Part shown: positions 45,694 to 55,250 of the stretch, in pieces
Position numbering within the stretch: position 1 is the first letter of the stretch
How the letters are laid out: every line of letters starts with the position of its first letter
Assembly (NCBI RefSeq): GCF_015624485.1
Contig: NZ_CP061378.1
Location: forward strand, 5,518,001 to 5,582,000
Length of the DNA: 64,000 nucleotides
Direction: 5' to 3'
From: Bradyrhizobium genosp. L
GTDB lineage: Bacteria > Pseudomonadota > Alphaproteobacteria > Rhizobiales > Xanthobacteraceae
Translations under genes and position numbers: made by a program
The notes under the pieces: generated by a model
What the model was told of the DNA's origin: nothing
The model's input: the letters and a program-made list of their open reading frames with translations, nothing else
The model's database searches: none

Positions 45694-46110
45694 ATGATCC
45701 GGGGACGCCTTTTCCTGCTTTTCGTCATCGCGCTGACGGCGCCGTCGCTGGCGGCCGCGGAGACGATGAGCTTTGGTGATGCGTCGGCCGCGATCGCCAA
45801 GGCCTGCGGCGCAGACATCACCGCGAATTGCCGCGGCGTCAACCTCGACTCCAGCCGCCTCAAGGAATGCCTGTCGCGCAACCGCGACGTGATCTCGGCC
45901 GACTGCAAGGCGAACTATCTGCCGCTGCTCGATGCGATCCAGAAGCGGATCGCGGCGCGGATCACCGTCGCCAACGCCTGCAGGCTCGAGATCGTCAAGG
46001 TGTGCGGCGGCTCGACCAAGGAGACCAGCAAGTCGGTGCCCTGCCTCGTCACCGCCAAGGGCGCGAGCCGCAACTGCACCCAGGCGATCATGGACGCGGG
46101 GTATCAGTGA
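45694..46110 (+). CDS. Exported cysteine-rich repeat protein
   Basis: 138 residues with a signal peptide (1-21, LAAA-E). The mature part resembles the cysteine-rich GLG1/CFR1-type repeat: ACGADITANCRGVNLDSSRLKECLSRN, then CKANYLP and CRLEIVKVCGG. Eight cysteines in the mature protein, all probably paired in the periplasm. Its stop overlaps the ATG of the OmpA-like gene (TGATG), so they are cotranscribed. Function unknown; a wall or outer membrane role is suggested only by the partner. Confidence 0.75.
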   Translation: MIRGRLFLLFVIALTAPSLAAAETMSFGDASAAIAKACGADITANCRGVNLDSSRLKECLSRNRDVISADCKANYLPLLDAIQKRIAARITVANACRLEIVKVCGGSTKETSKSVPCLVTAKGASRNCTQAIMDAGYQ

Positions 46111-46778
46111 TGCGCGCGCTGACGAGAAGCCTGTGCGGCATCGGCCTGCTCGGCGCCTTGGCGCTGTCGGCACCGGCGCAAGCGCAGACGACCGCCGTCA
46201 CGCGCGACGACGTCATCGCCAAGCTCAATCACTTCGAGAGCGACGCCGCGCTCGACCTTCCCGCGCTGAAGCAGCAGACGCTCGAACGCTCCCGCTCGCG
46301 GGCGCGCAACGAGCCGCCGCCGCAACAGCGGCCGCCGATCGCGCCCGACCTGAACAAGCTGCCGGCCATCAACGCCGACATCCAGTTCGACGTCGACACC
46401 CCGATCGTGCTGCCGGCCTCCTACGAAACCGTGGGACGGATCGCCGACGCGCTGAATCATTCCGCGCTGCTGCCGTACAATTTCCTGATCGTCGGCCATG
46501 TCGAATCCGGCGGCCGACGCGACAACAACGTGCTGCTGAGCCAGCGGCGCGCCGATGCGATCCGCGACATCCTGGTCAACACCTTCAAGATCGCCCCCAA
46601 GCGCCTGCAGTCGCTGGGCCTCGGCGAAGAGCAACTGCTCGATCGCGCCCGCCCCAACGCGCCGGTCAACGCCCAGGTGCAAATCCTGCTGGTCTCGAAA
46701 GTCGCCGACACCGAGCCGGCGGCGCACCCCGCGCCCGCCGCTGCCGCCAAGAAGCCGCCGGCGAAGAAGAGGCACTGA
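46110..46778 (+). CDS. OmpA-like peptidoglycan-binding protein
   Basis: 222 residues: signal peptide to about 25 (AQA-Q), a linker rich in Pro and Arg (about 60-85), an OmpA domain (about 90-200) and an Ala/Pro/Lys tail. OmpA features are INADIQFDVDTPIVLP, HVESGGRRDNNVLLSQRRADAIRDIL and PKRLQSLGLGEEQLL, though the usual GHTD becomes GHVE, so the diaminopimelate-contacting Asp is altered. ATG at 46110 overlaps the preceding stop by one base. Probably anchors to the cell wall. Confidence 0.88.
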   Translation: MRALTRSLCGIGLLGALALSAPAQAQTTAVTRDDVIAKLNHFESDAALDLPALKQQTLERSRSRARNEPPPQQRPPIAPDLNKLPAINADIQFDVDTPIVLPASYETVGRIADALNHSALLPYNFLIVGHVESGGRRDNNVLLSQRRADAIRDILVNTFKIAPKRLQSLGLGEEQLLDRARPNAPVNAQVQILLVSKVADTEPAAHPAPAAAAKKPPAKKRH

Positions 46779-46888
46779 GAGTCACGCACCGCACGGCCTC
46801 GGCCATAGCCTTCGGATATTTGGTTCTCGGAAGGCCTGGTGCGTGCCATTTATAAGGGAGCGGGCTGGAAGCCCGATTGAGGCAGACC

Positions 46889-47179
46889 TTGGCCCATTAC
46901 GTCGCCATCATCGAGGATGCTGGACCGGACCACGCCATCGGCGTCTGGTTTCCGGACTTGCCCGGCTGCACATCCGCCGGAGATGATATCGACGAAGCGC
47001 TACGCAACGCCCCGGAAGCCCTTGAGCTTTACGCCGAGGCCCTGCAGACGGACGGCAAGGCATTGCCGCGCCCGAGAACGCTGACCGAACTGAAGACTGA
47101 TCCAGAGGTCGCCGACGACCTGAGGACGTACATTGTCGCGTTGGTGGGATTACCGGCCAGGGCCCACGCCGCAGAATAG
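46889..47179 (+). CDS. HicB-like antitoxin-family protein, orphan
   Basis: 96-residue HicB N-terminal-type protein. The family core is HYVAIIEDAGPDHAIGVWFPDLPGCTSAGDD followed by DEALRNAPEALELYAEAL (both shown in pieces of 20 or fewer: GVWFPDLPGCTSAGDD is the signature). A C-terminal tail replaces the DNA-binding domain of classic HicB. The TTG at 46889 is preferred: TGAGG lies six bases upstream; another TTG at 46877 is possible. No hicA-like toxin gene lies on either side, so it is either a solitary antitoxin or acts with a distant partner. Confidence 0.8.
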   Translation: MAHYVAIIEDAGPDHAIGVWFPDLPGCTSAGDDIDEALRNAPEALELYAEALQTDGKALPRPRTLTELKTDPEVADDLRTYIVALVGLPARAHAAE

Positions 47180-47293
47180 ATTTTCTGCCCCGCCGGGTGA
47201 TTGCAGAACGGATTTCGCGTCCCTATCTGCCGGTAACCCCGCCCCGCTGCCGGCCCATGGCCCGCGCCCTCCCCTCACGCTTCCCGACCTTTC

Positions 47294-48201
<908 letters not shown>

Positions 48202-48217
<16 letters not shown>

Positions 48218-48275
48218 AGTTCCTATCAGTTTTGCCGCACCCGCTTCATAGGAACTTCAAACTCCATGCCGCACC
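48202..48275. repeat. Inverted repeat overlapping the ATPase stop codon
   Basis: Arms AGTTTGAAGTTCCTAT (48211-48226) and its exact complement (48248-48263), extended by GGTGCGGCA/TGCCGCACC after a three-base bulge. The left arm includes the final codons and stop of the ABC ATPase gene. Expected to fold into a strong hairpin in the mRNA at the end of the first cistron. Confidence 0.75.
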
Positions 48276-48292
48276 GGGATCATAAATCTTCC

Positions 48293-48360
48293 AGCGCTCT
48301 GATTGCGAAGTTCGCATCAGGGGCGCCGCAAATTCATGCGAACTTCGCAATCAGATCGCT
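48293..48360. repeat. Second inverted repeat in the ABC operon gap
   Basis: Arms of 25 bases (48293-48317 and 48336-48360) with one mismatch, loop of 18 bases. The stem core TTGCGAAGTTCGCAT shares GAAGTTC with the preceding inverted repeat. It ends 12 bases before the permease ATG, so it would place the permease ribosome-binding site beside a stem. Confidence 0.75.
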
Positions 48361-48372
48361 GGTGAGGGCGCC

Positions 48373-49134
48373 ATGAATTTCCGCGCGATCCGGGCCATCT
48401 ATCTGTTCGAAATGGCGCGCACCTGGCGCACGCTGCTGCAGAGCATCGTCTCGCCCGTGGTCTCGACCTCGCTGTATTTCGTGGTGTTCGGCGCCGCGAT
48501 CGGCTCGCGCATCACCGAGGTCGAAGGCGTCAGCTACGGCACGTTCATCGTGCCCGGGCTCGTGATGCTGTCGGTCTTGACCCAGAGCATCTCGAATGCC
48601 TCGTTCGGCATCTACTTCCCGAAATTCGCCGGCACCATCTACGAGATCCTGTCGGCCCCGATCTCCTATTTCGAGATCGTGCTCGGCTATGTCGGCGCCG
48701 CCGCCACCAAGTCGATCATCCTCGGGCTGATCATCCTGGCGACCGCCGGGCTATTCGTTCCGCTGCATATCAATCATCCGATCTGGATGCTGACCTTCCT
48801 GGTGCTGACCGCCGTCACCTTCAGCCTGTTCGGCTTCATCATCGGCATCTGGGCCGACGGCTTCGAGAAGCTGCAGATGATCCCGATGCTGGTGGTGACG
48901 CCGCTGACCTTCCTCGGCGGCAGCTTCTATTCGGTGAACATGCTGCCGTCAGGCTGGCGCACCATCACCCTGTTCAATCCGGTGGTCTACCTGATCTCGG
49001 GCTTCCGCTGGAGCTTCTTCGAGATCGCCGACGTCAGCGTCGCGGTCAGCCTCGGCATGACCGTGGCCTTCCTGGTGCTCTGCATGGTCATCGTGGCCTG
49101 GATTTTCCGGACCGGTTATCGGCTGAAGAATTGA
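48373..49134 (+). CDS. ABC-2 type exporter permease (YadH-like)
   Basis: 253-residue permease with six predicted membrane segments and the ABC-2 signature near the C terminus ([20 protein letters not shown]). N-terminal residues 1-25 are cytosolic. Together with the ATPase at 47294 it forms a YadGH-type exporter. The 155-base gap between them is filled by two hairpins, which may lower permease synthesis relative to the ATPase or stabilise the upstream message. Confidence 0.9.
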   Translation: MNFRAIRAIYLFEMARTWRTLLQSIVSPVVSTSLYFVVFGAAIGSRITEVEGVSYGTFIVPGLVMLSVLTQSISNASFGIYFPKFAGTIYEILSAPISYFEIVLGYVGAAATKSIILGLIILATAGLFVPLHINHPIWMLTFLVLTAVTFSLFGFIIGIWADGFEKLQMIPMLVVTPLTFLGGSFYSVNMLPSGWRTITLFNPVVYLISGFRWSFFEIADVSVAVSLGMTVAFLVLCMVIVAWIFRTGYRLKN

Positions 49135-49146
49135 CTTGCGAAGCAA

Positions 49147-49237
49147 GTCATTCCGGGGCGCGCCTTAGCGCGAACCCGGAATCTCGAAGATGGTGGCACG
49201 AGATTCCGGGTTCATGCTTCGCATGCCCCGGAATGAC
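49147..49237. repeat. Dispersed palindromic repeat (GTCATTCCGGGGC family)
   Basis: Nested inverted repeat: outer GTCATTCCGGGGC / GCCCCGGAATGAC, inner GCGAACCCGGAATCTCG / CGAGATTCCGGGTT. It fills the gap between convergent genes (12 bases after the permease stop). It is the intergenic relative of the element inside the helicase gene at 43877-44003. Confidence 0.8.
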
Positions 49238-49243
49238 TCTGGC

Positions 49244-49573
49244 TCAGTAGCAGTGGAAGTGGCCGTGACGGTAATAGCCGCGGCAGCGATGGCCCCGGCG
49301 GTAGCCGCGATCGGGAATTCCAAGAATGCCGTCGACCGCGCCGACCGCGCCACCGACGCCGGCGCCGATGGCTCCGCCGACCACGCCGCCAACCGGCCCT
49401 GCCGCCCGGTTACCTTGATAGGCACCTTCCTGCGCGCCGCGCACGATGCCCTGGGAATGGCCGGCATGAGGGATCGCCAGCAGGCCGAGCGCGAGGGCTC
49501 CGGCTGCGAGCAGGAGCCGCGCGGAGAGGCCAGCGGGAGCGATGGCCGCGGTCTTAACCTTGATGTTGTTCAT
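49244..49573 (-). CDS. Exported glycine-zipper protein
   Basis: 109 residues. Cleavable signal or anchor (ARLLLAAGALALGLLAIPHAG, cut near SQG), then a glycine-zipper region AAGPVGGVVGGAIGAGVG and a basic aromatic tail RGYRRGHRCRGYYRHGHFHCY (given by its ends: RGYRRGHR...GHFHCY). Such zipper domains insert into or line the outer membrane. ATG at 49573 follows AAGGATTCAAG. Small exported proteins of this style are common in Bradyrhizobium; function unknown. Confidence 0.75.
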   Translation of the reverse strand: MNNIKVKTAAIAPAGLSARLLLAAGALALGLLAIPHAGHSQGIVRGAQEGAYQGNRAAGPVGGVVGGAIGAGVGGAVGAVDGILGIPDRGYRRGHRCRGYYRHGHFHCY

Positions 49574-49796
49574 CTTGAATCCTTGGAATGCGGCGCGATG
49601 GCGCCGCCGGGTGGGACGATGAAACGTCTGAGCGGCCAAATGGTTGCGCGACCGCCCCCGTACCAAGGTCTAGCCCGGCAGCTCTCGCGGCGCTGATGAC
49701 TTTCCCTGTTCCGCTCCGCCGCGATGGTCTATGAAGCTCCGCCCGGCTATCCTTCGGTTTTTCAAAGCAATCGGTTTTCAAGGAAGCAGTGTCTTG

Positions 49797-50735
49797 ATGT
49801 TCATCCGCTCGATATTCCTCGGCGCGCTCGCAGCCGCATGTCTCGGCATCGGCGCGGTGTCCGCGCAGCAGAAGGAGACGCTGCTGGAATCCCGGGAGTC
49901 GCTCTACAACAACATCTATGTGTATCAGCGCGCGCCCTACATGATCATGACGTTCGGGCACAACAAGCAACTCTACACCGAGAGCGTGTTCGACACCGGC
50001 GACGACCGCATCCTGCCGATCCCCTATACGAGGTTCATGACCACGGCGCTGATGTACGCCAAGGACGTGCATTCGATCCTCGAGATCGGTTTCGGCGGCG
50101 GCCGCGTCGCCTGGTACCTGCACCGCTGTCTGCCCGATGTCCGCGTGACCTCGGTCGAACTCGACCCTGCCGTGCTGGAGCTCGCGCGGAAATATTTCGG
50201 GATCAAGGACGAGCCGAACTTCGACCTCGAGGCGAAAGACGGCCGCCTGTTCCTGTCGCAGTCAAAGGACAGATACGACGTCATCCTGATCGATGCCTAT
50301 CGCGGCCCGTTCGTGCCGTTCCATCTCATGACCAGGGAATTCTACCAGATCGTCAAGGACCACCTCGCCGAGGGCGGCGTCGTGGTGCAGAACGTCGACC
50401 CTGATACCATGCTGTTCGATTCCGCCGTCAGGACGATCGGCGCGGTGTTTCCGCAGATCGAGCTCTACAAGACCAACGACAGTTCGGACGACAATCTCGT
50501 GACCGTCGCCTATGACGGCGCAGAGCGGAAGGCGGACGACCTCGCCGCCGTCGCAGGCATGCGCGACAAGATGCTCGGCCTGCGCTACCCGCTCGCCGCC
50601 ATGCTCGCCGGTCGCAAGCGCATCGACCTCAACGATACCCAGACGATCGACGCCAAGGCCAAGGTGCTGACCGACGATTTCGCTCCCGTCGAAACGCTGA
50701 AAGCCATCGAACGGCACAACAGGAAGCTACCTTGA
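49797..50735 (+). CDS. Spermidine synthase-like methyltransferase-fold protein with N-terminal signal
   Basis: 312 residues. A hydrophobic N terminus (MFIRSIFLGALAAACLGIG, VSA-Q) looks like a signal peptide or anchor. The Rossmann domain shows SAM/dcSAM motif I LEIGFGGGRVAWYLH, acidic VELDP, and the catalytic-region IDAYRGPFVPFHLMT. Spermidine synthase-like proteins move aminopropyl groups, but the polyamine-binding residues are not clear. The start at 49797 is chosen because the signal begins there (in-frame ATG at 49731 adds 22 residues). It overlaps the membrane gene by TTGA. Confidence 0.82.
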   Translation: MFIRSIFLGALAAACLGIGAVSAQQKETLLESRESLYNNIYVYQRAPYMIMTFGHNKQLYTESVFDTGDDRILPIPYTRFMTTALMYAKDVHSILEIGFGGGRVAWYLHRCLPDVRVTSVELDPAVLELARKYFGIKDEPNFDLEAKDGRLFLSQSKDRYDVILIDAYRGPFVPFHLMTREFYQIVKDHLAEGGVVVQNVDPDTMLFDSAVRTIGAVFPQIELYKTNDSSDDNLVTVAYDGAERKADDLAAVAGMRDKMLGLRYPLAAMLAGRKRIDLNDTQTIDAKAKVLTDDFAPVETLKAIERHNRKLP

Positions 50736-51349
50736 GGGCGTCCCGCGCGCTCGCGCCGACCATCTACCTGATCGCCTTCGTCGCCGGCGGCGTCCTGATG
50801 GGTTTCGAGATGCTCGGCAGCCGCTATCTGTTCCCGTATTTCGGCGGCGGTATCGGCACCTGGGCCAGCCTGATCTCGACGGTGCTATGCGCGCTTGCCG
50901 TCGGCTATTTTGTCGGGAGCGCCATCGTCGACCGGTTTTCGTCGCAGCGCGCCATCGGCACCGCGATCCTGGTCGCGGCCTGCTGGCTCGCGCTGGTGCC
51001 GGCCTCCGCCGACGCCGTCATGCAGACGATCCTGGCCCGCATCGGCGACGGTCCCGCCGCGACGCTGTCGGCCTCGGCCGCGCTGCTGCTGGTGCCGCTG
51101 TCGCTGCTCGGCACCTTCTCGCCGATCGCCGTCAGCCTGCTGACCCGGTCGGCGCATGAGGCCGGCCGTGTGGCGGGGCGTGTCTACGGCGTCTCCACCA
51201 TCGGCAATGTCGCCGGCACCCTGCTGACGACGTTCATCCTGATTCCGTCGATCGGCTCGCGCAACATCACCTATATCTTCGCGGTCACGCTTGCGGCCTG
51301 TGCCGCGTTGCTGTTCATGGCGCCGGCACGGCAGCCAAACGAGGTCTGA
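50732..51349 (+). CDS. Membrane half of a split spermidine synthase-like protein
   Basis: 205-residue membrane protein, six or so segments, resembling the N-terminal membrane module of fused MFS/spermidine synthases (IYLIAFVAGGVLMGFEMLGS, then PYFGGGIGTWASLISTVLCALAVGY and GRVYGVSTIGNVAGTL). The fused form is present at 55976. Here the membrane part is a separate downstream gene with a TTG start that overlaps the methyltransferase stop. Likely a complex partner of the preceding protein. Confidence 0.82.
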   Translation: MRASRALAPTIYLIAFVAGGVLMGFEMLGSRYLFPYFGGGIGTWASLISTVLCALAVGYFVGSAIVDRFSSQRAIGTAILVAACWLALVPASADAVMQTILARIGDGPAATLSASAALLLVPLSLLGTFSPIAVSLLTRSAHEAGRVAGRVYGVSTIGNVAGTLLTTFILIPSIGSRNITYIFAVTLAACAALLFMAPARQPNEV

Positions 51350-51352
51350 ACG

Positions 51353-52306
51353 ATGCTGAAGAACCTCCGCCTCCGGCTCGCCTTCGTCGCCGCGTTGCTG
51401 CTGCTCGCGCCCGGGCCGCTATGCGCCGAGAGCAGCGCCGACCAGATCAAGCTGGAGTCCTGGGACGGCAAGCGTGCGCTCGCCACCATCGTCGACCTCT
51501 TGCGCTTCACGCCGCGCGCGATGGAGACGCCCGGCCACCAGCAGGCCATCGACTACATCACGACCGAGCTGAAGAAGACCAAGTTCGACACCATCAAGCC
51601 GCAGTCCTGGATCGCGCACGAGGCCGGCCGCACCATGGCGATGACCAACATCGTCGCCCGCTTCAATCCGGCCAATCCGCGCCGCGTCATCGTCGCCACG
51701 CATTACGACAGCATCATCAAGGCCTATCGCGATGCCAAGCATCCGGATGCGCCGATGCCGGGCGCCAACAATTCCGCCTCCGGCGTTGCCGTGCTGCTGG
51801 AGACCGCGCGCGTGCTGTCGGAGATGCCTGAGGCGCCGCCGGTCGGGATCGACATGATCCTCTTCGACGGCGAGGAAGGCCCGATCTCGATGGGCGCCGG
51901 CGATCCGAACTTCTACTCGGTCGGCTCGCCGTATTTCACCGGGCACCTCTCCGACTTCTATCCGAACGCCAAACCGGAGAAGATGCTCGACTTCGACATG
52001 GTCTGCGACCGCGACCTGCACCTGCACGCCGAGCAATCCGGGCTGCACGCGGCGCCGGCCGAGGTGAAGAAGTTCTGGGACATCGGGATGCAGATCGCGC
52101 CCGACGCCTTCGAGAAAGAGCCGGTGCCCTATTCGATCGAGGACGACCACACCGCGTTTCAGGTCGCGGGCATTCCGAGCTTCGTCGTGATCGATTTCGA
52201 ATACGAGCCGTTCTACAACACCACCGAGGACACGCCCGACAAATGCTCGGTGCATAGCCTGGAGGCGGTGGGGCGCACCTTGTTGAGATATCTCTATTTG
52301 CCCTGA
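51353..52306 (+). CDS. M28-family/glutaminyl cyclase-like exported hydrolase
   Basis: 317 residues with a signal peptide (LCAES cut). The zinc-site pattern of M28 peptidases and glutaminyl cyclases appears: VATHYDSI (His), PMPGANNSASGVAVLLETARVL, ILFDGEEG (Glu pair) and DDHTAFQVAGIPSFV (His). The usual bridging Asp in GADDNASG is Asn here (GANNSASG), which could weaken activity. Mixed resemblance makes aminopeptidase and glutaminyl cyclase equally possible. It is 3 bases after the membrane gene, so part of the same operon as the split spermidine-synthase-like pair. Confidence 0.82.
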   Translation: MLKNLRLRLAFVAALLLLAPGPLCAESSADQIKLESWDGKRALATIVDLLRFTPRAMETPGHQQAIDYITTELKKTKFDTIKPQSWIAHEAGRTMAMTNIVARFNPANPRRVIVATHYDSIIKAYRDAKHPDAPMPGANNSASGVAVLLETARVLSEMPEAPPVGIDMILFDGEEGPISMGAGDPNFYSVGSPYFTGHLSDFYPNAKPEKMLDFDMVCDRDLHLHAEQSGLHAAPAEVKKFWDIGMQIAPDAFEKEPVPYSIEDDHTAFQVAGIPSFVVIDFEYEPFYNTTEDTPDKCSVHSLEAVGRTLLRYLYLP

Positions 52307-52553
52307 GCGGGCGCCGGCCGGCCAGCCGGTGGAGAGCTCACTTTCGGTGAATTGTGGCCAAAACCGCGGCTGCGCTCGCGAAAAAGTCAGCGCGGCGTGA
52401 TCCGGCCGCGCCCGCTTCCGCCTTGTTTGCGCCGCGCGCCGGATTAACGATGGCTTGTTGGGGCTCTGGAACCAAAGCCGGTTTCCGTGCATATTCAATG
52501 CCGGGGGACGGAGAGCCGCGGTACAGCGATCAGGCCTGGAGGCCTAAGGTAAG

Positions 52554-53357
52554 ATGCGTTCCTTCCTCATTGCATTCACATCCGTGATGCTGTTCACCGC
52601 CGGCGCGGCCCAGGCCAAGGTCGATATCACCGTCGACAAGGACAATCAGCAGATGACCGTCGCAGTCGACGGCGTCGAGCGCTATCACTGGCCGGTCTCG
52701 ACCGGCATCCCCTCTCGCGAGACGCCGAACGGCAGCTTCCGCGCCTTCCGGATGGAGGAGGATCACTACTCCAAGGAATTCGACGACGCGCCGATGCCGC
52801 ACTCGATCTTCTTCACCAAGATCGGACACGCGATTCACGGCACCGACTCGGTCGGCCGCCTCGGCACGCCGGCGTCGCATGGCTGCGTGCGGCTGTCGCG
52901 CGACAATGCCACCACGCTCTATGCGCTGGTCGAGAAGGAAGGCGTGCTCAACACCACGGTGACGCTGACCGGTTCGGCCCAGGTCGCGCTGGCGCGCAAT
53001 CCGCGTGGCCGCAACACTACCGCCGTGGCCCGCCGCGCGCCGCAGCAAGTTGACGAGCAGCAGGCCGCCGCGGGCGATCCCGTGGTGCTGACGCCGCAAC
53101 CGCGGGTCTATCCGGCACAGCCGCGCGCCGACGACGGCTATATCTATCCCGCCGACGGCAGCTCGACCGAGCAGCGCTACCCGGCGCCGCCGTCCAGCCG
53201 CCGTGTCTACGATGCGCAAGGTTACGGGCAGCAAGGCTACGGCCAGCAGCAGTATTACGGCAACCAGGGCTACGCGCCGGCGCCGCAGCCGGGCTACTAC
53301 CAGCAGCAGCCGCGGCAGTACTACCAGCCGCGCGGCTTCTACACCTATCAGGACTGA
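52554..53357 (+). CDS. L,D-transpeptidase (YkuD) family protein
   Basis: 267 residues: signal peptide 1-20 (AQA-K), YkuD domain about 22-135, then a Gln/Tyr/Pro-rich tail. The catalytic signature is HGTDSVGRLGTPASHGCVRLS with the nucleophile in SHGCVRL (written in parts: HGTDSVGRL and SHGCVRLS). It makes 3-3 peptidoglycan crosslinks or attaches proteins. The tail from about residue 190 has repeats of YGQQ and YYxQQ, likely a flexible periplasmic spacer. Upstream DNA (52307-52553) holds no gene. Confidence 0.9.
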   Translation: MRSFLIAFTSVMLFTAGAAQAKVDITVDKDNQQMTVAVDGVERYHWPVSTGIPSRETPNGSFRAFRMEEDHYSKEFDDAPMPHSIFFTKIGHAIHGTDSVGRLGTPASHGCVRLSRDNATTLYALVEKEGVLNTTVTLTGSAQVALARNPRGRNTTAVARRAPQQVDEQQAAAGDPVVLTPQPRVYPAQPRADDGYIYPADGSSTEQRYPAPPSSRRVYDAQGYGQQGYGQQQYYGNQGYAPAPQPGYYQQQPRQYYQPRGFYTYQD

Positions 53358-53697
53358 GACGACCTGACCTCGTGACGGCGTAGCTCGCATGGGCCAGCGA
53401 TCCGGATAAACGCTGCGCTCATGCGGCCTGCATTGGCGCGCCGACCGGTGCTCGCCATGCCCGAACTCGGCCCACTTTTCCCACCGGTGACCCACCTCAC
53501 CTGCTTGTGACCCTCGCCCGCGCTGCGGATAGCGGGCCGCCGTGGCCTGTCGTGAGACCGTCATGCGACTGTAAAAATAGGCCGATATCCCGCGACGAGA
53601 AACGCCCGCCTGGCCCCTGAGGGCCGCTCGATGCGGAGTGCGTGATGGTTTTCCGGGCCACGTCGCGGCGCGCGCCGCAACCAGATCAGGGGTTACA
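53358..53697. other. Intergenic region without a recognised element
   Basis: About 340 bases between the L,D-transpeptidase and alpha/beta hydrolase genes. I see no convincing ORF with a ribosome-binding site, RNA gene, terminator or large repeat. Promoters for the downstream gene presumably lie here. Confidence 0.4.
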
Positions 53698-54540
53698 ATG
53701 AAACGGGGCATTGTCGTGCTTTGCCTGTGCGCGGTGGCGATCGCGGCCTATTTCACCGCGGACCGCTGGGCCATCCGCCACACCACGCTGACCTTCCACG
53801 ACATGCTGCGCGACGACCGCGACGTCACGGTCCAGGTCTCGGTGCGCCGCGACCGCGAGATGCAGGCCACCGCCGAGATGATCGAGCTGCCGGTCGCGAT
53901 CCTGAGCCACGGCAACACCGTCAAGAACACCGAGTACTCGTTCCTGACCAACACCTTCGCCTCGCGCGGCTATCTCGTGGTTTCAATCCAGCACGATCTC
54001 GACACCGACGCGCCGATGGTGACCCAGGTCGGCGAGGAATATGTCGGCCGCCGCATGCAGTATAATCGCGGCGTGTTCAACATCATGTGCGCGATCGACG
54101 AGCTGAAGAAGGTCTATCCGAACGCCGACTATCGCCATCTGACCCTGATCGGCCATTCCAACGGCGGCGACATCTCGATGTACTTCGCCAAGCAGCATCC
54201 GGACCTGGTCAAGAAGGTCGTCACGCTGGACAATCTGCGCGTTCCCTTCGTCACCAGCGGCAAGATCAAGATCCTGTCGTTCCGCTCCAAGGATCCGAAC
54301 TTCAAGACCGATCCGGGCGTCATTCCCGACGACGAGACCCTCGCCAAGGCCGGCATCAAGGTGGTCAAGACCGGGGCGCAGCACAACGATCTCAGCGATC
54401 GCGGTCCCGACAGCGTCAAATCGTCGATCCAGGCCGGCGTCGAGCAATTCCTCGACGAGGATGACGGCGGATCGACCTTGCCGCTGCTCTCCGCGGCAGC
54501 GCCAGGCGCGGCCAACGCCGCGCCGGCGGAGAAGAAATAG
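53698..54540 (+). CDS. Alpha/beta hydrolase family protein, exported
   Basis: 280 residues, N-terminal hydrophobic signal (IVVLCLCAVAIAAYFTA). The nucleophile elbow is LIGHSNGGDISMYF (Ser near residue 157), the preceding ILSHGNT corresponds to the oxyanion-hole strand, and the final His may lie in GAQHNDLSDRG. The overall layout resembles short-chain carboxylesterases or chlorophyllase-like hydrolases. ATG at 53698 follows GGGG seven bases upstream. Substrate unknown. C-terminal 25 residues are Ala/Pro-rich and disordered. Confidence 0.85.
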   Translation: MKRGIVVLCLCAVAIAAYFTADRWAIRHTTLTFHDMLRDDRDVTVQVSVRRDREMQATAEMIELPVAILSHGNTVKNTEYSFLTNTFASRGYLVVSIQHDLDTDAPMVTQVGEEYVGRRMQYNRGVFNIMCAIDELKKVYPNADYRHLTLIGHSNGGDISMYFAKQHPDLVKKVVTLDNLRVPFVTSGKIKILSFRSKDPNFKTDPGVIPDDETLAKAGIKVVKTGAQHNDLSDRGPDSVKSSIQAGVEQFLDEDDGGSTLPLLSAAAPGAANAAPAEKK

Positions 54541-54570
54541 CCGGCGCGCTCCGATGCGAGCCGGCAGCGG

Positions 54571-55128
54571 CTAGGCATGCGCGTTGCGATAACCCAGCGC
54601 GACGAGCCAGATTGCGGACAGCAGGAAGTAGAACGCGCCGAAACCGGCATAGGGGGCGATATCGAGAATCGTCGGCGCAACGGTGCCGAGGGATCGGCTG
54701 ATCATGTAGCCACCGGCGAGGGCCGACTGCGCGCCACTCAGGATCATCGCCCATTGCGCGCCGGTGTGACGCCAGCGTCTTGCTCCCGTGGACAGTTGCA
54801 GCACGCCCGCGAGAACGGCCCAAACCCCGAACACGCCCAGAACGGCATACGCGCTGTGGCTGACTGCGGCGATCACGGCAAGCGCCGCGAGCGCGCTGAC
54901 CCCGACGTTCAACGTCTGGGACGGGTTGGCGATCAGGCCGCCATTGACCCGGGCGTCAGCCAGATTGGCGACGGCGTCCCATACCGGGTAGATCACGAGC
55001 AGAAACGCGACCAGGCTGGGCTGCCCCTTGAAGAGAACGGCGGCCGCAATCCAGGCGATCGAGAATACGGCACGTCCGAGATAGTAGGATCGCAGCCAGC
55101 TGGCTTGCGTCGAAGGGTGGCTTTGCAT
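54571..55128 (-). CDS. Membrane protein of the DUF308/HdeD-like type, TetR-linked
   Basis: 185 residues with six hydrophobic segments and short loops; it resembles small HdeD/DUF308-like membrane proteins, but the family is not certain. The ATG at 55128 has AGGAG ten bases upstream (AAGGAGCCAATCG). A perfect 22-bp palindrome lies 18 bases upstream of the start, overlapping the expected -10 region behind a TTGACT at 55177-55182. Divergent from a TetR gene that carries a similar site, so it is very probably the regulated target. Confidence 0.72.
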   Translation of the reverse strand: MQSHPSTQASWLRSYYLGRAVFSIAWIAAAVLFKGQPSLVAFLLVIYPVWDAVANLADARVNGGLIANPSQTLNVGVSALAALAVIAAVSHSAYAVLGVFGVWAVLAGVLQLSTGARRWRHTGAQWAMILSGAQSALAGGYMISRSLGTVAPTILDIAPYAGFGAFYFLLSAIWLVALGYRNAHA

Positions 55129-55145
55129 CGATTGGCTCCTTGTTT

Positions 55146-55167
55146 GCCTTCCTACTAGTAGGAAGGC
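55146..55167. promoter_or_regulatory. Operator 1: perfect 22-bp CTAG-centred palindrome
   Basis: Arms GCCTTCCTACT and AGTAGGAAGGC. It lies between the -35-like TTGACT (55177-55182, minus strand) and the membrane-protein start, where a repressor would block transcription. The core TTCCTA-CTAG-TAGGAA is closely matched by operator 2. Confidence 0.75.
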
Positions 55168-55250
55168 AACGTTGCGAGTCAATCCGGCATTCGGACATCT
55201 CCTAGTGAAGAACTTGTGAGGAATGCGACGCCGTAATCGCCTTGACAATT

